A DNA stretch of 44,030 nucleotides, taken from positions 1 to 44,030 of the forward strand of contig JBFLZD010000031.1 of NCBI GenBank assembly GCA_040756435.1, written 5' to 3'. Origin of the DNA: Spirochaetota bacterium (GTDB taxonomy: Bacteria; Spirochaetota; UBA4802; UB4802). The position numbers and the translations under genes are program-made. Shown piece by piece: positions 8,068-16,023 of the stretch (its first letter is position 1; each line of letters starts with the position of its first letter). Under the pieces are notes generated by a model that was not told where the DNA came from, searched no databases, and was given only the letters and a program-made list of their open reading frames with translations.

Positions 8068-8517
8068 ATGGTTGATTCTATATTACAGGAATTAAATCCT
8101 CAAAATAAGGATTTATTGCTTGTTGCATTACAGAAGTTATCTGTACACGGCAGGCTTGATGAACATTTGTTAAGCAAGGTAGCACAACATTTCAATGTTT
8201 CACCTGCAAAGGTATATGGTGTGGCATCGTTTTATTCATTTATACCATTAGTATCAACTGGTAGATATGTTATTCGTATATGTAAAAGTATATCATGTGA
8301 TATGGCAAATAAAGATGAGATAGTAACTGCAATAAAAGAATATTTAGGTATTGATAGTGGGCAAACTACCAGCGATAAGATGTTTACATTGCTTGAAACA
8401 AATTGTCTTGGATGGTGTGATGAAGCACCTGCAATGATTATCAATGATGTTCCTTATACCCATCTTACAAATGAAAAAGTAATAGCAATTCTCACGAAAC
8501 TTAAAGAGGAACAATAA
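8068..8517 (+). CDS. hydC: NAD-linked [FeFe] hydrogenase subunit HydC (NuoE-like [2Fe-2S] protein)
   Basis: A 149-residue thioredoxin-like ferredoxin of the NuoE/HndA/HydC family, which passes electrons between the flavin subunit and the other clusters. All four [2Fe-2S] ligands are present: C72-x4-C77 in CKSISC and C113-x3-C117 in CLGWC. An N-terminal helical part (1-60) ends with GVASFYSF, as in NuoE. It is the first gene of an operon continuing through a receiver protein, hydB and hydA, with short gaps. Contrast the NuoE-like domain of HoxF in this window, which lacks most of these cysteines. Confidence 0.9.
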   Translation: MVDSILQELNPQNKDLLLVALQKLSVHGRLDEHLLSKVAQHFNVSPAKVYGVASFYSFIPLVSTGRYVIRICKSISCDMANKDEIVTAIKEYLGIDSGQTTSDKMFTLLETNCLGWCDEAPAMIINDVPYTHLTNEKVIAILTKLKEEQ

Positions 8518-8546
8518 ACTATAAAACTTCAATCAGGAGAATATAT

Positions 8547-8897
8547 ATGAAAAAAGTTTTAATTGTAGATGACGATCAGGATGTTGTTGTTTCGTTAAAA
8601 GCAATACTTGCATCAAAAGGATATACCGTATACGAAGCATATAGCGGAAAAGAGGGCATTGAAGTATTTAAAAATGTTAAGCCAGATGTTGTACTTTTAG
8701 ACTTAATGATGGAACAGGTGGATACAGGGATTACTGTGTGTAAACAGATGCGTGCTGAAAATGCCAATGTAAAAATCTATATGTTGAGTGCAGTTGGTGA
8801 TGAGGCTGCATCCACTATTGATGTGGCAAAAGCTGGCTTTAATGGAGCTATCTCCAAGCCTATTTCACCTGATGAATTATTGCGCCTGGTGGAGTAA
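8547..8897 (+). CDS. Stand-alone CheY-like receiver protein inside the hydrogenase operon
   Basis: A 116-residue single receiver domain with no output domain. Acidic pocket D8/D9, phospho-acceptor D52, S81 and K104 are all present, so it should be phosphorylatable. The loop after the acceptor reads DLMMEQVDTG, with glutamate where most receivers have proline. It lies between hydC and hydB, 29 bp after hydC and 12 bp before hydB, whose ribosome site follows its stop directly. It must therefore be co-expressed with the hydrogenase. A paralogue with the same MMExxDxG loop closes the hox operon (21083-21457). No kinase is adjacent. A direct regulatory or assembly role for the hydrogenase is inference. 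Confidence 0.9.
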   Translation: MKKVLIVDDDQDVVVSLKAILASKGYTVYEAYSGKEGIEVFKNVKPDVVLLDLMMEQVDTGITVCKQMRAENANVKIYMLSAVGDEAASTIDVAKAGFNGAISKPISPDELLRLVE

Positions 8898-8909
8898 AGG
8901 AGGATAACA

Positions 8910-10079
8910 ATGGAGAATACTCTTGAAAAATTGCAGGAAAAATTTTCGTTAATTTTTTCGGTTTGCGATCATAGCAAAATAGTCAACGCAATTGTAAAAA
9001 AAAGTCCTGAAGAAATTATAGATGAAATTACAAAATCGGGATTGCGAGGAAGAGGTGGGGCAGGATTCCCAACCGGTATAAAATGGAAAGCAGCAAAAGA
9101 GGCTGAATCACATCAAAAATATGTGATATGTAATGCTGATGAGGGAGAACCCGGAACTTTTAAAGATAGAAAAATATTACGGGATCACAGCGAACTTGTG
9201 CTTTTGGGTATGTGTGCAGCTGCAAAGGCTATTGGTGCTACAACAGGATATATATATCTACGTGGCGAGTATGCATTTCTAAAACCACAAATAGAAGAAA
9301 AAATCAAAGAATATAATGAATTATTTAAAAAGCATTCTATTGATTTTACAGTCCGTCTGAGGATGGGCAGTGGCGCATATGTATGTGGTGAGGAAAGTGC
9401 ACTTATTGAATCAATAGAAGGTAATCGTGGGGAACCTCGTAATAAACCACCATTTCCGGTTACCAGAGGTTTATTTAATTTTCCAACAGTTGTGAACAAT
9501 GTAGAAACATTAGCCTATGCAGCAATCATTGTAGATGAAGGCGCTTCAAAATTTGCATCAATAGGAACTAAAGATTCAAAAGGATCAAAGATGTTCTCCA
9601 TTTCGGGTGATGCAAAAATAAAAGGTGTCTTTGAACTCCCATTGGGTATGAAGGTACAAGAACTTGTGGATTTATTTTCTGATGGCGATACAAAGGCTGT
9701 TCAGATAGGAGGAGCATCGGGATTTTGTGTTCCGCGCAAACTATTCAAAGAAAGGATTATTGGCTTTGAAGGCATACCAACCGGGGGTTCTATAATTTTG
9801 TTTAATAGCTCACGATCAATGTATAGGGTTTTGATGAATTATCTTGATTTCTTTAAAGAGGAGTCATGCGGACAGTGTACACCGTGCAGGGTAGGTTGTC
9901 AGCAACTGTATTTAGGGATAAAGGCAATTCACAGTGGCCAGAAACCATTACAGTATTTACATGAATTACAACGGCTGGCCAGTACTATGGCAATAACGGC
10001 AAAATGTGGTTTGGGGCAATCGGTTGCCAATCCTTTTATTTCGATTAGTGAACATTTCAAAGAAGAAATTTGTTACTGA
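8910..10079 (+). CDS. hydB: NAD-linked [FeFe] hydrogenase subunit HydB (NuoF-like flavoprotein, short form)
   Basis: FMN- and NAD(H)-binding subunit of 389 residues. The FMN/NAD loop GLRGRGGAGFPTG is at about residues 44-56 and ICNADEGEPGTF follows near 80. The N3-type [4Fe-4S] cluster is C320/C323/C326 with C366. The protein consists of the NuoF core only. It lacks both the N-terminal thioredoxin-like [2Fe-2S] domain and the C-terminal two-[4Fe-4S] ferredoxin domain found in Thermotoga-type electron-bifurcating HydB/HndC (about 600 residues). The reading frame is intact and ends normally, so this is a natural short form, not a truncation. It is preceded by AAAGGAGG and followed after 15 bp by hydA. 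Confidence 0.92.
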   Translation: MENTLEKLQEKFSLIFSVCDHSKIVNAIVKKSPEEIIDEITKSGLRGRGGAGFPTGIKWKAAKEAESHQKYVICNADEGEPGTFKDRKILRDHSELVLLGMCAAAKAIGATTGYIYLRGEYAFLKPQIEEKIKEYNELFKKHSIDFTVRLRMGSGAYVCGEESALIESIEGNRGEPRNKPPFPVTRGLFNFPTVVNNVETLAYAAIIVDEGASKFASIGTKDSKGSKMFSISGDAKIKGVFELPLGMKVQELVDLFSDGDTKAVQIGGASGFCVPRKLFKERIIGFEGIPTGGSIILFNSSRSMYRVLMNYLDFFKEESCGQCTPCRVGCQQLYLGIKAIHSGQKPLQYLHELQRLASTMAITAKCGLGQSVANPFISISEHFKEEICY

Positions 10080-10094
10080 TAGGGAGGTACTGTA

Positions 10095-11867
10095 ATGAAA
10101 ACAGTTATGCTGACAATAAACGATAAAAAATTTGAAGTACCAGACAATTATACTGTGCTACAGGCTGCAAAAGAAATGGGTATACAAATACCTACTCTTT
10201 GCTATCATGACGATCTTTGTGTGGCAGGTAATTGCAGAGTATGCCTGGTGGAACAAAAAGGTATGCGAGCACTACAGACTTCATGCACGCTTCAGGTAGC
10301 GCCGGGTATGACTATTTATACCAATACCAGACGTGTACGGGAGGTCCGCAAAACAATTATTGAGCTACTTTTGTCAGAACATGCTGATAACTGTACTTCG
10401 TGCTATAAAAATGGAAATTGTGAGCTACAGCAGCTTGCAAAAGAATATATGGTAGATGGCAATAAATTTATTAAAACAATACGGTATTGGAATATTGATG
10501 ATTCTTCGCCATCAATAATTAAAGACGATAGTAAATGTATAAAATGTACTCGCTGTGTGCGTACCTGTGAGCAGTTACAGAGTGTATCAGCGTTATATAG
10601 TGCTCATAAAGGTGATCACACAAAAATAGCAACTTTTTTTGATAAGCCGCTGGATGAAGTAATATGCACTAATTGTGGCCAGTGTATAAACAGATGTCCT
10701 ACGGGGGCTTTGATTGAAAAAAATTATATTCAAGAAGTATGGGATGCTCTGGATAATGAGGAAAAATTTGTAGTGGTACAAACAGCTCCTGCTGTGCGAG
10801 TAAGTATTGCAGAGGCTCTGGGCATAGGGGTTGGTAAAATCAGCACAGGAAAACTGGTAGCAGCACTGCGAAGACTTGGATTTGATGCAGTGCTCGATAC
10901 TGATTTTACCGCTGATCTAACTATAATTGAAGAAGGAAATGAATTTTTGCACCGTGTTACCAAGGCTATTCGTGATAAGCAGAATGTTGCGTTGCCAATG
11001 ACAACATCGTGCTCACCTGGCTGGATAAAATTTATAGAGCACAAATATCCTGATTTGTTAGCAAATGTATCAACGTGTAAGTCCCCACAGCAGATGTTTG
11101 GTGCTCTTGCCAAAACATTTTATGCACAAAAACGAAATATCGACCCTGCAAGGATGGTTACAGTTTCAATAATGCCCTGTACTGCAAAAAAATATGAGGC
11201 AAACAGACCCGAGATGTATTCAAGTGGCTATAAGGATGTTGATTATGTATTAACTACCCGTGAATTGGCTCTAATGATACAGCAAGCAGGTATTGACTTT
11301 GAGAAACTTCCTGAAGAAGATTATGATTCTATAATGGGTAAGTCCACTGGTGCGGCAGTAATTTTTGGAGCTACCGGTGGTGTTATGGAAGCGGCGTTGC
11401 GTACGGTTTATGAGATAGTTACTGGTAAAGAGGTTCCGTTTCAAAAATTAAATATCACACCGGTAAGAGGGATGGAAGGTGTTCGTGCTGCGTCAATTAC
11501 TATTAATGGAACAAAACCTGAATATAGCTTTCTTGATGGGGTAACTGTAAAAGTGGCAGTTGCTCATGGTCTTGCTAATGCTGCACGCCTTATGGATGAG
11601 GTACGAGCAGGGAAAAGTTCATACCACTTTATTGAAATAATGGCCTGTCCCGGTGGCTGCATAGGCGGAGGAGGACAGCCAATACCAACTAACCTTGATA
11701 TACGTAAAAAGCGCGCTGAGGCAATTTATGAAGCTGATATGCAATTGCCAATACGGAAATCACATGAAAATCCTGAAATTAAGCAAATTTATCAAGAGTT
11801 CCTTAAAGAGCCTTTGGGTCATTTATCACATACGCTATTACATACTCACTATAGCAAGCGGCTGTAA
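10095..11867 (+). CDS. hydA: NAD-linked [FeFe] hydrogenase catalytic subunit HydA
   Basis: A 590-residue H-cluster subunit. In order it carries a plant-type [2Fe-2S] domain (C36, C47, C50, C64), a His-Cys3 [4Fe-4S] site (H96, C100, C103, C109) and two ferredoxin clusters (C148/C151/C154/C158 and C191/C194/C197/C201). The H-cluster domain has TSCSPGW (C306), MPCTAKK and MACPGGCIGGGGQP. A fused small-subunit domain, LPIRKSHENPEIKQIY through LLHTHY, ends the protein. There is no C-terminal extra [2Fe-2S] domain as in Thermotoga HydA. It has no export signal, so it acts in the cytoplasm with HydB and HydC, coupling NAD(H) to H2. GGGAGG precedes the start and a terminator follows at 11896. Confidence 0.95.
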   Translation: MKTVMLTINDKKFEVPDNYTVLQAAKEMGIQIPTLCYHDDLCVAGNCRVCLVEQKGMRALQTSCTLQVAPGMTIYTNTRRVREVRKTIIELLLSEHADNCTSCYKNGNCELQQLAKEYMVDGNKFIKTIRYWNIDDSSPSIIKDDSKCIKCTRCVRTCEQLQSVSALYSAHKGDHTKIATFFDKPLDEVICTNCGQCINRCPTGALIEKNYIQEVWDALDNEEKFVVVQTAPAVRVSIAEALGIGVGKISTGKLVAALRRLGFDAVLDTDFTADLTIIEEGNEFLHRVTKAIRDKQNVALPMTTSCSPGWIKFIEHKYPDLLANVSTCKSPQQMFGALAKTFYAQKRNIDPARMVTVSIMPCTAKKYEANRPEMYSSGYKDVDYVLTTRELALMIQQAGIDFEKLPEEDYDSIMGKSTGAAVIFGATGGVMEAALRTVYEIVTGKEVPFQKLNITPVRGMEGVRAASITINGTKPEYSFLDGVTVKVAVAHGLANAARLMDEVRAGKSSYHFIEIMACPGGCIGGGGQPIPTNLDIRKKRAEAIYEADMQLPIRKSHENPEIKQIYQEFLKEPLGHLSHTLLHTHYSKRL

Positions 11868-11895
11868 CAACCGCATCTAAGTTTATCAGGTTAAT

Positions 11896-11929
11896 GGGGT
11901 GTGAACAATCATGCCCCTTCTTTTTTTAT
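11896..11929 (+). terminator. Rho-independent terminator after hydA
   Basis: GGGGTGTG (11896-11903) pairs with CATGCCCC (11910-11917), using two G-U pairs, over a six-base loop. TTCTTTTTTTAT follows. It separates the hydC-receiver-hydB-hydA unit from hydGEF, which therefore probably has its own promoter in the next 45 bp (TATAAT at about 11944). Confidence 0.8.
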
Positions 11930-11972
11930 AGTCTATTAGTGATATAATGAAATATGAGGAGATTTTATCAGG

Positions 11973-13361
11973 ATGGAAACCTATATCGATGAACAATGTA
12001 TAGTGAATACTTTACAAAATGTTACAGTAGATAGTTATGCCATAAAAGAAATACTGGCAAAAGCGAAGGAATTAAAGGGCCTGGATAGTAAAGATGTTGC
12101 TATATTAAGTGCAATCTCCACTGAAATGGCAAATGAGTTGTATGAAACAGCCGATTATATCAAAAAGCAGATATATGGGAATAGAATAGTTCTTTTTGCA
12201 CCACTATATATTTCAAATTACTGTGCAAATGATTGTGTGTACTGCGCTTTTAGAGCAAGCAACAGAACAATAAAGCGAAATTATTTAACAATGGAACAAA
12301 TAAAATGCGAAGTGGAAACTCTTGTAGAGCAGGGTCATAAACGGCTTCTTCTGGTAGCAGGTGAAGCATATCCGCCGTATAGCAGTAATAAAAGGGGTTT
12401 ACAGTATATACTTGATGCAATAGAAAATGTATATAGCGTTAAAAAACGTAATGGAGAGATTCGCCGTTTAAATGTGAATATTGCTCCGTTAACAGTTGAA
12501 GAGTTTAAAGAACTTAAAGCAGCAAAAATTGGTACCTACCAGTTATTTCAAGAAACCTACCATAAAGACACATATAGTAAAGTACATCCAAAAGGGAAAA
12601 AAGCTGATTACCTATGGCGTCTTTTTGCTATGGACAGAGCAATGGAAGCAGGTATTGATGATGTGGGTATTGGTGTGCTTTTTGGTTTATTTGACTGGAA
12701 GTTTGAGCTTTTAGCAATGATGCAGCACATACAGCATTTAGAAAAAAATTTTGGGGTTGGTCCCCATACCATAAGTGTGCCCCGTATTGAGCCAGCCATC
12801 GATACCCCATTTTCACAGAATCCACCATATAGAGTAAGTGATGATGATTTCTTAAAAATAATAGCAATTCTACGGTGTGCGGTACCATATACCGGTATTA
12901 TATTATCAACTCGTGAAGATCCACTTATGCGAAAAAAAGCATTGATGTTAGGTGTATCGCAAATTTCAGCAGGAAGTAAAACTAATCCTGGTGGATATTC
13001 GCTCAATGATGATGTTGATGCACAGTTTAGCATTGGTGATCATAGGAGCCTGGATGAAGTGATCTATGATTTAATTTCAATGGGTTTTATACCTTCATTT
13101 TGTACTGCCTGTTACAGATTAGGCAGGACAGGGGAAGACTTTATGGATAAAGCAAAACCGGGACTTATCAAGCAGTTTTGTACTCCCAATGGAATGGCAA
13201 CGTTTATGGAATATCTATTGGATTATGCCAGTGAAAAGACACAATCAAAAGGAATGGCGTTAATACAATCAATGATGCAGCAAATGGAACCACCTATTGC
13301 TGCACGAACACAAAAGCTATTACAGCAAATAAAGAAAGGCAAACGGGATGTCTATTGTTAG
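11973..13361 (+). CDS. hydG: [FeFe] hydrogenase H-cluster maturase HydG (radical SAM tyrosine lyase)
   Basis: HydG cleaves tyrosine to supply CO and CN- as an Fe(CO)(CN) unit for the H-cluster. The radical-SAM triad is C84-x3-C88-x2-C91 in CANDCVYC. The C-terminal auxiliary cluster motif CTAC-x22-C (C377, C380, C403) has exactly the spacing diagnostic of HydG and separates it from ThiH, which lacks it. At 462 residues it is of normal length. GAGGAG lies upstream. It overlaps hydE by 14 bp, forming a tight hydG-hydE-hydF operon directly after one [FeFe] hydrogenase and close to the second; it presumably serves both. Confidence 0.96.
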   Translation: METYIDEQCIVNTLQNVTVDSYAIKEILAKAKELKGLDSKDVAILSAISTEMANELYETADYIKKQIYGNRIVLFAPLYISNYCANDCVYCAFRASNRTIKRNYLTMEQIKCEVETLVEQGHKRLLLVAGEAYPPYSSNKRGLQYILDAIENVYSVKKRNGEIRRLNVNIAPLTVEEFKELKAAKIGTYQLFQETYHKDTYSKVHPKGKKADYLWRLFAMDRAMEAGIDDVGIGVLFGLFDWKFELLAMMQHIQHLEKNFGVGPHTISVPRIEPAIDTPFSQNPPYRVSDDDFLKIIAILRCAVPYTGIILSTREDPLMRKKALMLGVSQISAGSKTNPGGYSLNDDVDAQFSIGDHRSLDEVIYDLISMGFIPSFCTACYRLGRTGEDFMDKAKPGLIKQFCTPNGMATFMEYLLDYASEKTQSKGMALIQSMMQQMEPPIAARTQKLLQQIKKGKRDVYC

Positions 13362-14436
13362 TAGTGTGAATGCAATTTGTACAAAAGACAATGTTGATAT
13401 AAATGATTGTGAATTTATATTGTCTATTACTGACAGCGATGCGGTTAATGAAATCTTTACGATTGCACGCAGTATAACAGATACAATTTCAGGAAGGAAA
13501 ATATATTTACGTGGATTGATTGAAGTTTCTAATATATGCAGAAAAAACTGCTATTACTGTGGCATACGAAGAGATAATGCAAAGATACAACGGTATACCT
13601 TATCGTTTGATGAAATAGCATTGGCTATTCAGTATTGTTATGAAGCGGGTTTTGGTTCAATTGTGTTACAGGCAGGAGAACAATCGGGAGAAAATTTTAT
13701 ATCACTTATTACTAGATCTATTCAATATGCAAAAAGAATTAGCAATGGAAAGTTAGGCATTACTTTGTCATTGGGTGAACAAACGGAAGACACCTACAGA
13801 AAGTGGTTTGAAGCCGGTGCTGATAGGTATTTACTGAGAATTGAAACATCAGATCCTTTTTTATATGCAATGCTGCATCCCAAAGACCATTCGTTTAATA
13901 AACGTCTTGATTGTCTTTATACATTACAAAAGATTGGATATCAGGTGGGGACGGGAGTGATGATAGGTGTTCCCGGGCAAACAATCACTCATCTGGCACA
14001 AGATGTTCTTTTTTTCAAAAGGATGGATGTGGATATGATTGGTATGGGACCTTATGTAGTGCATCCAGATACTCCAACAGGAACTATCGCACAAAATCAT
14101 TATAATAAAACAAAAATAGTGCAACGTACGTTACTTATGATTGCATTGACCCGCATAGTATGCAGGGATGTGAATATTGCTTCCACGACTGCACTTGAAG
14201 TGCTTGATGGTACTGCAGTGCTTAATAGTTTTTATGCAGGAGCCAATGTCAAGATGATAAATGTTACTCCTGAGCATTATAAACGCTACTACGATTTGTA
14301 CCAGGGTAAAACTGAAGCAGGGGTAGCTGCTCATCAACAATTTGAACAACTTATAACAAAACACGGATTTGCAATTGCATATTACTCAAAAGGTGATCCC
14401 GTACATTTTTATACCAGGAGAGAACAATGTCGGTAG
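13348..14436 (+). CDS. hydE: [FeFe] hydrogenase H-cluster maturase HydE (radical SAM)
   Basis: Radical-SAM enzyme of the BioB-like group required to build the diiron subcluster on the HydF scaffold. The cluster triad is C64-x3-C68-x2-C71 in CRKNCYYC, followed by GIRRDN, which is characteristic of HydE. The 362-residue length is typical. The start lies within the end of hydG, and the stop overlaps the start of hydF by 10 bp, so the three maturases are translationally coupled. Confidence 0.95.
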   Translation: MSIVSSVNAICTKDNVDINDCEFILSITDSDAVNEIFTIARSITDTISGRKIYLRGLIEVSNICRKNCYYCGIRRDNAKIQRYTLSFDEIALAIQYCYEAGFGSIVLQAGEQSGENFISLITRSIQYAKRISNGKLGITLSLGEQTEDTYRKWFEAGADRYLLRIETSDPFLYAMLHPKDHSFNKRLDCLYTLQKIGYQVGTGVMIGVPGQTITHLAQDVLFFKRMDVDMIGMGPYVVHPDTPTGTIAQNHYNKTKIVQRTLLMIALTRIVCRDVNIASTTALEVLDGTAVLNSFYAGANVKMINVTPEHYKRYYDLYQGKTEAGVAAHQQFEQLITKHGFAIAYYSKGDPVHFYTRREQCR

Positions 14437-15695
14437 TTGTGGAGCGAGATATTATTGGCATTTTTGGATGTATGAACGCCGGTAAAAGCTCGGTGTTAAA
14501 TTGTATTGTGCAATATGAAGCATCTATAGTTGATTCTACACCTGGGACAACAGCTGACACAAAAGAAGTATTATGTGAGATTCACGAGATTGGGCCAGTA
14601 AAACTTCTTGATACAGCAGGTATTGATGAGGGTGGTTTACTTGGTGAAAAAAAGCGAAAAAAGGTTTATGACAATTTAAAGGAGTGTGACTGTGTAATAC
14701 TGGTTATTGATCCTTCGCGTAATCATTATGAGTACGAAAAAAAATTGATTGATGATGCACGCAACCTGCATAAGCAGATTCTTATTGTGTTCAATATTTT
14801 TACTGGTGAGAGTAGAGAAAAAATAAATGATATACGTAACACAATTCCAGCGCTAAAATTTTATGATTGGATTGCAATAAAAGCAAATGATACATCATAC
14901 AGAAATGCCCTGATCCAGTTTATTGTTACTCACTATAGACCTAAATCAAAAGAAGCTCCTTTAATTCCTTTTTTAAAAAAGGATAATTTTTATGTACTCA
15001 TAATACCTATGGATGAAGAAACACCAAAGGGCAGGTATTTACGACCACAGGCGATGGTGGAAGAATATATTACGCGGAATTGGTCATATCCTGTTTCATT
15101 TCGTTTGAATTTAAAAAAAGCCCGTGGAACACAAAAAGAAAAAGATGAAGAATATTCACGATTTGTAAAATTTTTATCATCAATAAAACACAAACCTCAT
15201 TGTATATTTACTGATTCTCAGGCTATAGATGTTATGGGCAAATGGTGTCCTGATGATATATTGCTCACTACGTTCTCTATAATAATGATTAATTATCAAA
15301 GTGATGGTCGTCTTAAAAAATTTATTGAAGGTGTACTGGTTTTAGAATCGTTGCCTGAGAATGCATCAGTTTTGATTGCTGAAGCCTGTAATCATAATAG
15401 AATTGCTGAGGATATTGGTACAGTACAGATACCTAAAATGTTGTATAACAAATATCCCAATATAAAAGTTGACCATGCATTGGGTAAGGTATATGTGGAC
15501 GTGGAAGATATTAAAAAATATTCACTTATTATTCACTGTGGTGGCTGTATGATATCAAGGCAGGCAATGATTGCCCGATTACATGATTATGAAATTGCAG
15601 GAGTACCGTATACTAATTATGGAATTTTTTTATCGTACATGCAAGGTAAAAAAATATTTGAGAAAGTTTTAACTCCCTGGTTATTGAATAGTTAA
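14427..15695 (+). CDS. hydF: [FeFe] hydrogenase maturation GTPase HydF (H-cluster scaffold)
   Basis: Scaffold GTPase on which the 2Fe subcluster is assembled before transfer to apo-hydrogenase. The Walker A loop GCMNAGKS is at residues 14-21 and the switch sequence DSTPGTTAD follows. The C-terminal cluster-binding motif is C321-x-H323-x46-H370-C371-x2-C374 (CNH then HCGGC), within the HydF consensus spacing. At 422 residues it has the usual GTPase, dimerisation and cluster domains. It is the last gene of the maturation operon; 328 bp of AT-rich sequence follow before hoxF. Confidence 0.96.
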   Translation: MSVVVERDIIGIFGCMNAGKSSVLNCIVQYEASIVDSTPGTTADTKEVLCEIHEIGPVKLLDTAGIDEGGLLGEKKRKKVYDNLKECDCVILVIDPSRNHYEYEKKLIDDARNLHKQILIVFNIFTGESREKINDIRNTIPALKFYDWIAIKANDTSYRNALIQFIVTHYRPKSKEAPLIPFLKKDNFYVLIIPMDEETPKGRYLRPQAMVEEYITRNWSYPVSFRLNLKKARGTQKEKDEEYSRFVKFLSSIKHKPHCIFTDSQAIDVMGKWCPDDILLTTFSIIMINYQSDGRLKKFIEGVLVLESLPENASVLIAEACNHNRIAEDIGTVQIPKMLYNKYPNIKVDHALGKVYVDVEDIKKYSLIIHCGGCMISRQAMIARLHDYEIAGVPYTNYGIFLSYMQGKKIFEKVLTPWLLNS

Positions 15696-16023
15696 ACAAA
15701 AATTTTAAAATTTTGAATCTTCCATAAAAATAGAAAAGATTTTCCTTTAAGGTATAATTTTTTTGATTATACTAATTAAAATAATATAACTATTTTTTAG
15801 TATTATTTTCAATATAATATTTTTATTTAGTTATTATAAAATGAATAATAATGATATATTAGTAACACATATTGGTAAAAATGTTTATATTTAAGATTTT
15901 TTTATTGAAAATAATATTCTGTATAAAAGGATTGTACTAATTACACTTCATCATTGTTTTCTTAGTAACTATTATTAAAATTTTTATAATCACATTATCA
16001 ATTAAATATTAAAAAGAGGTAAT
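15696..16023. other. AT-rich gap upstream of the hox operon
   Basis: This 328-bp interval is about four-fifths A+T. It should contain the end of the hydGEF transcript and the hox promoter. I see no strong rho-independent hairpin, no -24/-12 sigma-54 pair and no FNR-like palindrome. A weak TATAAT-like box is present near 15812 without a good -35 partner. The ribosome site AAAGAGGT precedes the hoxF ATG. No ORF or repeat is visible. Confidence 0.5.

Noticed and set aside
8910-10079. hydB suspected of being a truncated pseudogene because it is about 200 residues shorter than Thermotoga HydB.
   Set aside because: The NuoF core is complete with all cluster ligands and a normal end, and no remnant of the missing domains lies in flanking DNA.
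15696-16023. Search for a sigma-54 site, FNR box or riboswitch before the hox operon.
   Set aside because: No convincing match was seen on either strand.
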